The notes beneath the pieces are model-generated. The model did no database searches. It worked only from the letters and a program-made list of their open reading frames with translations, and was not told the DNA's origin. The position numbers and the translations under genes were made by a program. From JAAZZIT01 sp964480525 (GTDB taxonomy: Bacteria; Bacillota; Clostridia; Oscillospirales; Ruminococcaceae), in assembly GCA_964480525.1 (NCBI GenBank), contig CAYZOV010000021.1:1-27661 (forward strand): a stretch of 27,661 nucleotides of DNA. Reading direction: 5' to 3'. Shown here piece after piece: positions 14,409 through 23,414 of the stretch (position 1 is its first letter; each line of letters opens with the position of its first letter).

Positions 14409-15889
14409 TGCGACGTACAAAAAGCATTTTTTTTAAATACTTTTACATCTGTTCAGCAGTAATACTCACTAGCTTTGTATGTCTAGGCGCAGTATTACTG
14501 CTTGTTTCTTCACAGTATTTTACAGGCGAAAAGCGGGATTTGCTTTCGTCCAATGTTGAAAAAGCCGTTCCGGAAGCCCGATTGGCTTTTCAACAGGCTG
14601 ATGAATGGGACGACAGAATCGCCAACGTAAACGAAGTTTTGAAAACATACTCAAAAGCCAGTAATTCCCAATTTTACGTTTGCGACGAAATGGGGAATAT
14701 TCTTGTTACGGGGGACGTGGTTTTTTCGGGCGTTAAGGACGGCGAAAAGTTTTCTTTGGATTATCTGAAACAACTTTCTAAAGAACCTAGGTACGAAAAA
14801 TCCACTTTGTACGGCTTTTTTGAGGACGAACACCACATTGTGGGGGTTTCGTTTGAGGACAAAATCGGCACTCATTTGTATATGGTTGCAACATCTCCCG
14901 TGGCACAACAAGAGGGTTCCATAAGCAATATGCTCCGAATGTTCGTAATTTCGGCGGTAATCGTTCTTATTATATGCGTGATTTTGGTGTATGTTGCCAC
15001 TTTGCGACTGACTGCGCCTATTAAAGAAATGGCAAAAACCGCCAAAAGAATAGGCGAAGGGGACTTTTCCACACAACTTCCCGAATACGAAATAACCGAA
15101 TTTCAAGAACTTGGGACTGCCATTAACGAAATGGCGGCGTCAATTGCAAGTTATGACAAAATGCGTACAAGTTTTGTGGCGAACGTTTCCCACGAACTGC
15201 GAACGCCAATGACTTCCATAGGCGGATTTGTGGACGGAATTTTGGACGGAACTATTCCTCAAACACAGCACAGAAAGTATCTGGGTCTTGTTTCCACCGA
15301 AATAAAACGTCTTACAAGGCTTGTAAAATCCATGCTGAATCTGGCAAAAATCGAATCAGGCACAATGAAAGCCGACTTTAAGATGATAAACGTTATTGAA
15401 CCGATTGCTAATTCCCTGTTTTCTTTTGAGGACAGAATCAACGAAAAACAGCTTGACATAAGAGGTCTTGACGTGGACAGAACGCTTATTTATGCGGACG
15501 AAGATTTGGTTCATCAGGTTATGTACAACCTTATCGAAAATGCAATAAAGTTTGCGGAAAAAGGCGGTTATATCCAGTTTGGGTTTGAAAAACACGATAA
15601 ATTCACCGAAGTAACCGTTGCAAACAGCGGAAAAGGTCTTAGCGAGGACGAATTGCCTTTGGTGTTTGACAGATTTTACAAAACCGACGCTTCACGCAGC
15701 AACGACGCTACGGGGGTGGGATTGGGTCTTAATATTGTTAAGTCCATTGTAAAACTTCACGGCGGAACAATTCGTGTAACAAGCGTTCCCGACGAATATA
15801 CTAAGTTTATTATTGAGTTCAGAAACTCACCTGACGACGCCCAGAACGGCGAAAACGACGGAGTGCAAAGTCAGGAAAACGAAAATTAA
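14408..15889 (+). CDS. Membrane sensor histidine kinase
   Basis: Partner of the adjacent response regulator. Layout: TM1 (~9-33), an extracellular sensor region (~34-172), TM2 (~176-198), a HAMP domain (RLTAPIKEMAKTAKRIGEGDFSTQLP, ~200-250), HisKA with the phosphorylated His262 in NVSHELRTPMTSIGGF, then HATPase_c with the N-box YNLIENAIKFA, the G1 box VANSGKGLSEDE, the F-box LVFDRFYKTD and the G2 box GVGLGLNIV. The 493-aa length is normal. The C-terminus is a short acidic tail (DDAQNGENDG...). The extracellular domain has no recognisable ligand motif, so the signal is unknown. Overall architecture resembles WalK/PhoR/VanS kinases. Confidence 0.93.
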   Translation: MRRTKSIFFKYFYICSAVILTSFVCLGAVLLLVSSQYFTGEKRDLLSSNVEKAVPEARLAFQQADEWDDRIANVNEVLKTYSKASNSQFYVCDEMGNILVTGDVVFSGVKDGEKFSLDYLKQLSKEPRYEKSTLYGFFEDEHHIVGVSFEDKIGTHLYMVATSPVAQQEGSISNMLRMFVISAVIVLIICVILVYVATLRLTAPIKEMAKTAKRIGEGDFSTQLPEYEITEFQELGTAINEMAASIASYDKMRTSFVANVSHELRTPMTSIGGFVDGILDGTIPQTQHRKYLGLVSTEIKRLTRLVKSMLNLAKIESGTMKADFKMINVIEPIANSLFSFEDRINEKQLDIRGLDVDRTLIYADEDLVHQVMYNLIENAIKFAEKGGYIQFGFEKHDKFTEVTVANSGKGLSEDELPLVFDRFYKTDASRSNDATGVGLGLNIVKSIVKLHGGTIRVTSVPDEYTKFIIEFRNSPDDAQNGENDGVQSQENEN

Positions 15890-15895
15890 CAAAAC

Positions 15896-15938
15896 AAAAG
15901 CGTTTCAACTTTTTTTAGCTGAAACGCTTTATTTTTTT
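15896..15938 (+). terminator. Intrinsic terminator of the two-component operon
   Basis: AAAGCGTTTCA and TGAAACGCTTT form an 11-bp stem followed by ATTTTTTT. It lies between convergent genes and may also serve the membrane-protein gene on the other strand. Confidence 0.88.
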
Positions 15939-15951
15939 GAAAAATGATTAG

Positions 15952-16830
15952 TTAAACGTACATTGAAATTATTGCCAAAACGTAAATGTGCAACGGATAG
16001 TAAACGTAGAAGAATTTTTTCCAACCTTTGCCACGTTTTCCGTTGTAGAGCAAAATTAACGGCAGAGAAAAAATCATCATCCATTGAAAATGCCAAAAGA
16101 ACGCTGACTTAAACAGGGAATCCGTTGTGAGGTGGGTTTCAAGTTTTAACAGTTCAAAGGGAAGTTTGACAAAATCGCCCAATACGTTACTGAAAGAGGA
16201 AACGCCGTTGCAAATTTTTTGCGGAATTTGAAAAACCGTCAAAAACCCGTACCCTAAGCAATAGGTTGTGTACCCGACAGCAAGTTTTTTCTTTGAGTTT
16301 CGGCAAAAATAGAATACAAGCATTGCATTTGTCAGCAAAATACTTCCCTCGGTGTAGTAATAACACCCCAACAGCACCCCTAAACTTCGGGTGCCAACGC
16401 CGATTGTTCTTTGGTAAAGGGTTAAAATCGCCGTCGCAACAAGCTGGTAAAAGCAGTAGTATTTAATATTAAGCCGTTTGTCGCCGTCGGGTTTCTTTTG
16501 CTCCTCTAAAATATGGATAACAACCACGCCTTGAAGTATGCTGGAAAAAATGTTGTTTCCCACTCTTAGCATTTCAACGCCAAACACCGAAAGTATAATT
16601 GGCACAAATTTATTCATAAAACACATTAAAACACTCATTAAGTACAGTCTTTTAATGTACTTTTTTCTGTCCCTTGTATGAATTGCACCTTGCGTTGCAC
16701 AAAAGAAGAAAATCTGTGCCGAAAGTCTGCCGATATATCTAAGAAAAAGCGGTGTTCCCGAAATTTTACTTCCGATATGGTCTATGGTCATCAAAATGAC
16801 GGCTATGATTTTCAAAGAAAAGGTTGTCAT
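15952..16830 (-). CDS. TraX-family multi-pass membrane protein (probable acyltransferase)
   Basis: A 292-aa protein with about eight hydrophobic segments. The opening MTTFSLKIIAVILMTIDHIGSKI, then YIGRLSAQIFFFCATQGAIHTRDRKKYIKRL, is the TraX signature. F-plasmid TraX N-acetylates pilin, and chromosomal Firmicute homologues have unknown substrates and are related to membrane O-acyltransferase-type proteins. No conjugation gene is nearby, so a pilin role is not suggested here. RBS AAAGGA. The terminator of the upstream pyruvate oxidoreductase gene ends 16 nt before the start codon, so no separate promoter fits between them and expression may depend on read-through. Confidence 0.85.
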   Translation of the reverse strand: MTTFSLKIIAVILMTIDHIGSKISGTPLFLRYIGRLSAQIFFFCATQGAIHTRDRKKYIKRLYLMSVLMCFMNKFVPIILSVFGVEMLRVGNNIFSSILQGVVVIHILEEQKKPDGDKRLNIKYYCFYQLVATAILTLYQRTIGVGTRSLGVLLGCYYYTEGSILLTNAMLVFYFCRNSKKKLAVGYTTYCLGYGFLTVFQIPQKICNGVSSFSNVLGDFVKLPFELLKLETHLTTDSLFKSAFFWHFQWMMIFSLPLILLYNGKRGKGWKKFFYVYYPLHIYVLAIISMYV

Positions 16831-16845
16831 AAAGCTGTCCTTTCA

Positions 16846-16880
16846 CAAAAAACTCCCCTTACAAATTTTGCAAGGGGAGT
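16846..16880 (-). terminator. Terminator of the pyruvate:ferredoxin oxidoreductase gene
   Basis: ACTCCCCTT (16872-16880 on the reverse strand) and AAGGGGAGT pair perfectly over 9 bp and are extended by a CAAA/TTTG inner stem. TTTTTT follows on the reverse strand (16846-16851). Confidence 0.85.
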
Positions 16881-16919
16881 AATTTTATAATTTCAGAAAA
16901 CTATTTCAGTTTGTGAAAA

Positions 16920-19900
16920 TTACTTTTCTTCTGTGTTGTAAAGCTTTGAAAGTCTTACGAGGTAATCGTATCTATCAGCAGCGTTCTTAACAGCACTGTC
17001 GAAAAGCTTTTCAGCTCTTTCAGGATTCTGACGAGCAAGAGCGTTGTAACGAACTTCGCCCATAAGGAAGTCCTTATAATCCTTTGTAGGAGCCTTAGAA
17101 TCAAGAATGAATGGGTTTTTGCCTTCGTTCTTGAGAGCCGGGTTGTATCTGTACAAGTGCCAGTAGCCTGATTCAACAGCCTTCTTTTCTTCTGTCTGAG
17201 CAATTGACATACCGCCCTTGATACCGTGGTTGATACATGGAGCGTATGCAATTACGAGAGATGGACCGTTGTATGCTTCAGCTTCGGCAATAGCCTTAAT
17301 ACACTGGTTCATATCAGCACCCATAGCAATGTGTGCAACATAAACGTAGCCGTAAGACATAGCGATACCAGCGAGGTCCTTCTTCTTAACTTCCTTACCG
17401 GCTGCTGCAAACTGTGCGATAGCGCCTGTTGGAGTTGACTTAGATGACTGTCCGCCTGTATTTGAGTAAACTTCTGTGTCGAATACAAAGATGTTTACGT
17501 CTTCGCCTGAAGCGATAACGTGGTCAAGACCTGAGAAACCGATGTCGTAAGCCCAACCGTCGCCACCGAATACCCACATAGACTTCTTTCTGAGGAAGTC
17601 AGCGTCCTTGAGGATTTCTTCGCTAGCCTTTGTCTTAGCCTTCTTGAGTGCAGCGATAAGTGTATCTGTTGCAGCCGAGTTAGCCTTGCCGTCGTTTACA
17701 GTTGAGAGGTAACCTTCGATAGCTTCCTTAACAGGAGCAGACTTAGTTGTCTTTTGGAGTTCAAGAAGTTTTCCGATTGTTCTCTGTCTGATTGTATTCT
17801 GAGCGAGGAACATACCGTAGCCGTATTCAGCGTTATCTTCAAAGAGTGAGTTAGCCCAAGCAGGACCCTTGCCGTCCTTATTAGTTGTGTAAGGAGTTGA
17901 AGGTGCAGAACCACCCCAGATTGAAGAACAACCTGTTGCGTTAGCGATATACATTCTGTCGCCGAAGAGCTGAGTGATAAGCTTAGCGTAAGGTGTTTCA
18001 CCACAACCGGCACAAGCGCCTGAGAATTCGAGGAGTGGCTGTTTGAACTGTGAACCCTTAACGGTTGTTTCCTTGAACTTTTCAAGAACTTCTTTCTTTT
18101 CAGGAAGTTTAACAGCATAGTTGAAGATTTCCTGTTCAGCAAGCTGAGTTTCGAGAGGCATCATGTTGAGAGCCTTGTTACCCTTCTTACCAGGACATAC
18201 ATTTACACATGAGCCACAACCTGTACAGTCAAGAGCTGACATTGTCATTACGAAGTAGTAGCCAGGCATACCTGTGCAAGCGATAGCCTTTTCCTTAGCA
18301 CCTGCAGGAGCCTTGTTAAGCTCGTCCTCTGTCATAACAACAGGACGGATAACGGCGTGTGGACAAACGTATGAACAGAAGTTACACTGGATACAGTTTG
18401 CGCTGTTCCACTGTGGAACGTCAATAGCGATTCCTCTCTTTTCAAATGCAGCAGAACCCTGTGGGAATGTACCGTCAGCCATATCAACGAATGTTGAAAC
18501 AGGGAGCTTGTCGCCTTCCTGAGCGTTACATGGAATCTGGATTTCGTTTACATACTTTTCGAGAACCTTGTTGTCGCACTTAACCTTTGGCATACCCATT
18601 GCTGAGTCCTTAGCCTTAGCCCAAGCAGCAGGAATCTTAACTTCGTGAATCTGCTGGTAACCTGCGTCGATTGCGTCGTGGTTCATCTTAACGATTGCGT
18701 CACCCTTCTTTGAGTAAGAAGCAGTAGCAGCGTCCTTCATGAACTTAACAGCGTCGTCAATCGGAATAATGTTAGCAAGCTTGAAGAATGCAGACTGGAG
18801 AACTGTGTTAATTCTTGAACCAAGACCGATTTCTTTACCAATCTTTACACCGTTGATTGTGTAGAACTTGATGTTATTTTCAGCGATATATCTCTTAACC
18901 TGACCTGGGAGGTGCTTGTCAAGTTCCTTGTCTGTCCACTGACAGTTGAGGAGGAATGTTCCGCCCGGCTTAACGTCAGAAACCATATCGTACTTTGTGA
19001 TATAGCTTTCGTTATGGCAAGCTACGAAGTCAGCCTGATTGATGAGGTAGGTTGACTTAATAGGAGTTTTACCGAATCTGAGGTGAGAAACAGTTACACC
19101 GCCTGACTTCTTTGAGTCATATGCAAAGTAAGCCTGAGCGTACATATCTGTGTGGTCACCGATAATCTTAATAGAGTTCTTGTTTGCACCAACTGTACCG
19201 TCAGCACCAAGACCCCAGAATTTACAAGCTGTTGTTCCTGCTGGTGCAGAGTCAAGTTTGCCTTCGGTTGGAAGTGAGAGGTTTGTAACGTCGTCTTCGA
19301 TACCGATTGTAAATTCTTCCTTATAAATGTCGTTGTGGAAGAAGAATGAGTTCCAGTAAACAGCCTTAATCTGTGCAGGAGTTGTGTCCTTAGAACCAAG
19401 ACCGTATCTACCGTGAGCGATAACCATTTCAGGTCTGAACTTCTTCATTGTTGCAGCAACGTCAAGGTAAAGTGGTTCACCAAGTGAGCCAGGTTCCTTT
19501 GTTCTGTCAAGAACAGAAATCTGCTTACAAGTTGCAGGAATAGCTTCGTTGAACTTTTCAGCAACCCACGGTCTGTAAAGTCTGACCTTAACAAGACCGA
19601 GTTTTGTGCCTTCGTTAGCGTTGAGGTAGTCGATTGTTTCTTCGATTGTGTCGCAAACTGAACCCATAGCAACGATAACGTGGTCAGCGTCAGGTGCGCC
19701 GTAGTAGTTGAAAAGCTTGTAATCTGTACCAATCTTTTCGTTTACCTTAGCCATATATTCTTCAACTACGCCAGGAATAGCATTGTAGTAGTTGTTGCAA
19801 GCTTCTCTAGCCTGGAAGAAGATGTCGCCGTTCTGTGCTGTACCCTTGAGAATTGGGTGTTCAGGGTTTACAGCTCTGCTTCTGAATTCTTCGATAGCGT

Positions 19901-20492
19901 CCATATCTACCATTGACTTAACGTCTTCTTTGTCCCAAACTTCGATTTTCTGAATTTCGTGTGAAGTTCTGAAACCGTCGAAGAAGTGAAGGAATGGAAC
20001 TCTGCCCTTGATTGTTGCAAGGTGAGCAACAGTACCGAGGTCCATAACTTCCTGTGGGTTTGATGAACAGAGCATAGCAAAACCTGTCTGACGACAAGCG
20101 TATACGTCTGAATGGTCACCGAAAATGTTAAGAGCGTGTGATGCAACACATCTTGCTGAAACGTGAATTACGCAAGGGAGAAGCTCACCGGCAATCTTGT
20201 ACATATTAGGAATCATCAAAAGAAGTCCCTGTGACGCAGTATAAGTTGTTGTGAGAGCACCGGCTGAAAGCGAGCCGTGTACTGTACCTGACGCACCTGC
20301 TTCCGACTGCATTTCTGCAACCTTAACAGGCGTATCAAAAATGTTTGTCTGTCCCTTTGCAGACCACTGGTCTGTAACTTCAGCCATTACTGAAGATGGG
20401 GTGATAGGATAGATAGCAGCAACTTCTGTAAATGGGTATGACGCCCAAGCAGCAGCGTTGTTTCCGTCCATGGTTTTCATTTTTCTTGCCAT
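16920..20492 (-). CDS. nifJ: Pyruvate:ferredoxin (flavodoxin) oxidoreductase
   Basis: Oxidises pyruvate with CoA to acetyl-CoA and CO2, reducing ferredoxin; the central energy reaction in fermenting anaerobes. The 1190-aa single chain carries all domains in order. Domain I has TPP/pyruvate contacts (YPFTEVAAIYPITPSSVMAE, ASQGLLLMIPNMYKIAGE), followed by domain II, the CoA-binding domain III, and a two-cluster ferredoxin domain with CIQCNFCSYVCP (~residue 698) and CTGCGSCVNVCPG (~754). The C-terminal TPP domain has the proximal-cluster CAGCGETPYAKL (~820) and GDGWAYDIGFSGLDH (~977). Length and motifs match functional enzymes. RBS AGGAGG. Codon use is strongly biased (AAG, CTT/CTC, few rare codons), indicating very high expression. 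A Rex-like operator lies upstream, consistent with redox control. Confidence 0.97.
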   Translation of the reverse strand: MARKMKTMDGNNAAAWASYPFTEVAAIYPITPSSVMAEVTDQWSAKGQTNIFDTPVKVAEMQSEAGASGTVHGSLSAGALTTTYTASQGLLLMIPNMYKIAGELLPCVIHVSARCVASHALNIFGDHSDVYACRQTGFAMLCSSNPQEVMDLGTVAHLATIKGRVPFLHFFDGFRTSHEIQKIEVWDKEDVKSMVDMDAIEEFRSRAVNPEHPILKGTAQNGDIFFQAREACNNYYNAIPGVVEEYMAKVNEKIGTDYKLFNYYGAPDADHVIVAMGSVCDTIEETIDYLNANEGTKLGLVKVRLYRPWVAEKFNEAIPATCKQISVLDRTKEPGSLGEPLYLDVAATMKKFRPEMVIAHGRYGLGSKDTTPAQIKAVYWNSFFFHNDIYKEEFTIGIEDDVTNLSLPTEGKLDSAPAGTTACKFWGLGADGTVGANKNSIKIIGDHTDMYAQAYFAYDSKKSGGVTVSHLRFGKTPIKSTYLINQADFVACHNESYITKYDMVSDVKPGGTFLLNCQWTDKELDKHLPGQVKRYIAENNIKFYTINGVKIGKEIGLGSRINTVLQSAFFKLANIIPIDDAVKFMKDAATASYSKKGDAIVKMNHDAIDAGYQQIHEVKIPAAWAKAKDSAMGMPKVKCDNKVLEKYVNEIQIPCNAQEGDKLPVSTFVDMADGTFPQGSAAFEKRGIAIDVPQWNSANCIQCNFCSYVCPHAVIRPVVMTEDELNKAPAGAKEKAIACTGMPGYYFVMTMSALDCTGCGSCVNVCPGKKGNKALNMMPLETQLAEQEIFNYAVKLPEKKEVLEKFKETTVKGSQFKQPLLEFSGACAGCGETPYAKLITQLFGDRMYIANATGCSSIWGGSAPSTPYTTNKDGKGPAWANSLFEDNAEYGYGMFLAQNTIRQRTIGKLLELQKTTKSAPVKEAIEGYLSTVNDGKANSAATDTLIAALKKAKTKASEEILKDADFLRKKSMWVFGGDGWAYDIGFSGLDHVIASGEDVNIFVFDTEVYSNTGGQSSKSTPTGAIAQFAAAGKEVKKKDLAGIAMSYGYVYVAHIAMGADMNQCIKAIAEAEAYNGPSLVIAYAPCINHGIKGGMSIAQTEEKKAVESGYWHLYRYNPALKNEGKNPFILDSKAPTKDYKDFLMGEVRYNALARQNPERAEKLFDSAVKNAADRYDYLVRLSKLYNTEEK

Positions 20493-20598
20493 TTTTTATC
20501 CTCCTAAAAAAATATTTAAGTTTGAAAAACCTTAGCAATGATACATTTTAATTCTTGCGGTTCGTTGTTCGCAAAAATATACATTACTTCAACTATAT

Positions 20599-20627
20599 AT
20601 TCTACCACACAACATTAAATTTGTAAA
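20599..20627 (-). promoter_or_regulatory. Candidate promoter of the pyruvate oxidoreductase gene
   Basis: Read on the reverse strand, TTTACA (20627-20622), a 17-nt spacer and TAGAAT (20604-20599). This would give a leader of about 100 nt. A second -10-like TATAAT lies further upstream inside the Rex-like site. Confidence 0.5.
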
Positions 20628-20669
20628 TAGTAAAATTTTAATTTTTTGATTCTTCGGAAAATTTACACA

Positions 20670-20687
20670 TTGTTAAAATTATAACAG
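20670..20687. promoter_or_regulatory. Rex-like redox operator upstream of the pyruvate oxidoreductase gene
   Basis: TTGTTAAAATTATAACAG matches the Rex consensus TTGTTAANNNNTTAACAA at 12 of 14 defined positions. It contains TATAAT on the reverse strand (20684-20679). Rex senses NADH/NAD+ and is known in Clostridia to control fermentation genes including pyruvate oxidoreductases. The divergent fucosidase promoter is about 70 nt away and may also be affected. Confidence 0.5.
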
Positions 20688-20755
20688 AAAGTTTTTTTGG
20701 CAATTTCTCCAAAAACAAGGCGCATAAATTGTCACAAAATACAGATTCAAGGTGG

Positions 20756-20784
20756 TTGCACATCTTAAAAAAATATGTTATTAT
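20756..20784 (+). promoter_or_regulatory. Promoter of the GH95 fucosidase gene
   Basis: TTGCAC at 20756-20761, a 17-nt spacer and TATTAT at 20779-20784. The leader is short, with RBS GAAAGGA 8 nt before the ATG. Confidence 0.6.
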
Positions 20785-20816
20785 GATAATACATAAATTG
20801 TGAAAGGATAATTTTT

Positions 20817-23093
20817 ATGAATACATCTGAAATTTTGTGGTATAAAAACGTTGCCCAAAACTGGGACGAGGCGTTGCCTGTGGGAAACGGTCGTCTTGGC
20901 GGAATGGTTTTCGGTGGAGTGAAATATGAAAAAATTCAGCTCAACGAGGATTCTATCTGGTCGGGGAAAAAGCGTGACCGAAACAATTTGTCGGCATTGC
21001 CGAATTTGGATAAGGTGAGAAATTTGCTGTTTAACGAGCAAATTGAAGAAGCCGAAAAAATCGTAATGGACGCATTTTGCGGAACGCCGTGTAACCAGCG
21101 TCACTATATGCCGTTGGGGAACCTTATTATCGAAACTCAAAATATTTCCGACGAAACCGTCTACAAGCGTAGCCTTGATTTGAAAAACGCCGTAAACACA
21201 ACAGAATTTGAAACAGAACAAGGTCATTTTACCCGTGAGGTTATTGCTTCAAACCCTAGCGAAGTGATATTTGTAAACTACAAAACCGACTGTGAAAACG
21301 GTATGGATTTGAAAATTTACATTGACGACGGACGAGATGATTATTACGATTTTTTAGCTCCTATCAGCGATGATACAATCCTTTATACCGGCGGAATGGG
21401 TGGATTGGATTTTGCAAGCGCCGTTATGGTTAAATCTGTTGGCGGAAAATGCGAAAAATACGGGCTTTCTCTTGTTTGCATGGGTGTAAGCGAAGTAACT
21501 GTAGCTATTTCGTGCAGAACAAATTATCGCTATGAAAATTACAAGGAAATGTGCGTTGAGGACGTTAAAAACGCACTTAAAAAGGATTATGAAGCGTTAA
21601 AGTCAGAGCATATTGCCGATTATCAAAAATATTACGACAGGTGTTCTTTGTCACTTGCGGATAATTCCGACGGCAACAGCGAACTTTGTACAAACGAAAG
21701 AATTTTAAACATAAAAAACGGCGGCAGCGACAACAAGCTTATCGAACTTTACTTTAATTTCGGAAGATATTTGATGATTTCGGGTAGCCGTGAGGGAACA
21801 TTGCCACTTAATTTGCAGGGCATTTGGAACAAGGATATGTGGCCTGCGTGGGGTTGTAAATACACCATAAATATCAACACCGAGATGAACTACTGGGGTG
21901 TTGAGGTAACGAATTTGTCCGAACTTCACACACCGCTTTTCGACCTTATCGAAAAAATGCGTCCAAACGGCAGAGAAACAGCCAAAGTTATGTACAACTG
22001 CAACGGGTTTGTATGCCACCACAACACCGACCTTTGGGGTGACACAGCACCACAGGATTTGTGGATTCCTGCGACCCAATGGCCAATGGGTGCTGCGTGG
22101 TTGTGCTTGCACATTTGGGAGCATTACAAATTCACGCAGGACAAGGAATTTTTAGCGGAAAAATTCGATACATTAAAAGAATGTGCCGAATTTTTCGTGG
22201 ACTTCTTAATTGAAGATAAACAGGGACGACTTGTTACCTGTCCGTCCGTTTCCCCTGAAAACACCTATTTAACAAAAATCGGAACTAAGGGTTCGGTTTG
22301 CGTAGCTCCGTCAATGGACAGCCAGATTTTGTTTGAACTTTTCTCGGCAATTATCACAGCAGGCGAAATTCTTGACCGTGACGAGGATTTTTGCGAACAG
22401 CTTAATTACATTCGTGAACGACTTCCGAAACCTGAAATAGGAAAATACGGTCAGATAAAGGAATGGGCAGAGGACTATGACGAGGTAGAGCCGGGACACA
22501 GACACATTTCCCAGCTTTTTGCACTTTACCCTGCGGATATGATTTCGCCAAAGAAAACTCCGTCACTTGCAAAGGGTGCAAGAGCAACCCTCGAACGCAG
22601 ACTTGCTCACGGCGGAGGACACACCGGCTGGTCAAGAGCGTGGATTATTAACCATTGGGCTAGACTTTTGGACGGCGAAAAGGTTTTGGAAAACATAAAC
22701 GCACTTATTTCAAATTCCACAAATCCGAATATGTTCGATTCCCACCCGCCGTTCCAGATTGACGGAAATTTCGGCGCTACAGCAGGTATTGCCGAAGCTG
22801 TTTTGCAAAGTCACAGCGACGAAATTTCGCTTATTCCTGCAATTCCGTCAGCGTGGAGCGAGGGCAGTTTTGAAAACCTAAAGGCTCGTGGCGGATTTAC
22901 CGTTAGTGCAAAATGGTCTGACGGTGAAATTGTCACTGCGTCAATCGTCAGCGACAAGGGTGGAATTTGCAAAATCGCAAGCGAAAATCAGCTTAAAATT
23001 TTTGCGGGCGGAGAAAAAATTTCCACTGCCTACGAGGACGGCTGTACTGTTTTTGAAACCGTCGCAGGAACAAAATACGATATTGATTTTTAA
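20817..23093 (+). CDS. Glycoside hydrolase family 95 (alpha-L-fucosidase-type)
   Basis: Predicted to release terminal alpha-L-fucose (classically alpha-1,2-linked) by an inverting mechanism; some family members act on alpha-L-galactosides instead. GH95 hallmarks: the N-terminal WYKNVAQNWDEALPVGNGRLGGMVFG and LNEDSIWSG; the central NLQGIWN (~332); NINTEMNYWGVEVTNLSELH (~351), containing the Asn pair equivalent to that in Bifidobacterium AfcA; SPEN (~479) with the catalytic Glu equivalent; and FQIDGNFGATAGIAEA (~646) with the conserved Asp. At 758 aa it is full length. There is no signal peptide, so the enzyme should be cytoplasmic, acting on imported oligosaccharides from hemicellulose side chains or host glycans. 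Own promoter and terminator. Confidence 0.9.
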   Translation: MNTSEILWYKNVAQNWDEALPVGNGRLGGMVFGGVKYEKIQLNEDSIWSGKKRDRNNLSALPNLDKVRNLLFNEQIEEAEKIVMDAFCGTPCNQRHYMPLGNLIIETQNISDETVYKRSLDLKNAVNTTEFETEQGHFTREVIASNPSEVIFVNYKTDCENGMDLKIYIDDGRDDYYDFLAPISDDTILYTGGMGGLDFASAVMVKSVGGKCEKYGLSLVCMGVSEVTVAISCRTNYRYENYKEMCVEDVKNALKKDYEALKSEHIADYQKYYDRCSLSLADNSDGNSELCTNERILNIKNGGSDNKLIELYFNFGRYLMISGSREGTLPLNLQGIWNKDMWPAWGCKYTININTEMNYWGVEVTNLSELHTPLFDLIEKMRPNGRETAKVMYNCNGFVCHHNTDLWGDTAPQDLWIPATQWPMGAAWLCLHIWEHYKFTQDKEFLAEKFDTLKECAEFFVDFLIEDKQGRLVTCPSVSPENTYLTKIGTKGSVCVAPSMDSQILFELFSAIITAGEILDRDEDFCEQLNYIRERLPKPEIGKYGQIKEWAEDYDEVEPGHRHISQLFALYPADMISPKKTPSLAKGARATLERRLAHGGGHTGWSRAWIINHWARLLDGEKVLENINALISNSTNPNMFDSHPPFQIDGNFGATAGIAEAVLQSHSDEISLIPAIPSAWSEGSFENLKARGGFTVSAKWSDGEIVTASIVSDKGGICKIASENQLKIFAGGEKISTAYEDGCTVFETVAGTKYDIDF

Positions 23094-23100
23094 AAATAAT

Positions 23101-23133
23101 CGGGGAACAATTTTTGTTTCCCGAAATTTTTTT
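23101..23133 (+). terminator. Intrinsic terminator of the GH95 gene
   Basis: CGGGGAAC and GTTTCCCG pair over 8 bp with one wobble around a 7-nt loop and are followed by a seven-T run. Confidence 0.85.
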
Positions 23134-23193
23134 GAATAATTTTTCAAAAAACGCCCAAACTAGTGTTGTACAAAATCAGAAAGGAATGATAAT

Positions 23194-23400
23194 ATGCTTG
23201 ACAAAATAGCCTTGTTGCTTTTGATAATCGGAGGTTTAAACTGGGGTCTTGTGGGTATTTTTCAGTTTGACCTTGTGGCGTGGGCGTTTGGCGGTTCGGC
23301 AGGCGTAATAAGCCGTATTGTTTATGTGCTTGTGGCAATTTCGGCGGTGTGGTGCATTTCGCTTTTCTTCAGAAACAACCGCCTTGTAGACAACAATTAA
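23194..23400 (+). CDS. DUF378-family small membrane protein (YuzA-like)
   Basis: A 68-aa protein with two membrane helices (~5-25 and ~40-60). The family signature LLLIIGGLNWGLVGIFQFDLVAWAFG is followed by SRIVYVLVAISAVW. The start is supported by AAAGGA 7 nt upstream. It stands alone between terminators, and no clear promoter could be assigned. The family has no established function. Confidence 0.85.
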   Translation: MLDKIALLLLIIGGLNWGLVGIFQFDLVAWAFGGSAGVISRIVYVLVAISAVWCISLFFRNNRLVDNN

Positions 23401-23414
23401 GATTTCTGAAAAAC

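Noticed and set aside
17696..18142. 148-codon open frame inside the pyruvate oxidoreductase gene
   Set aside because: It is a frame-shifted shadow of a strongly supported gene, with an unnatural Leu/Ser/Arg-rich composition and no start signal.
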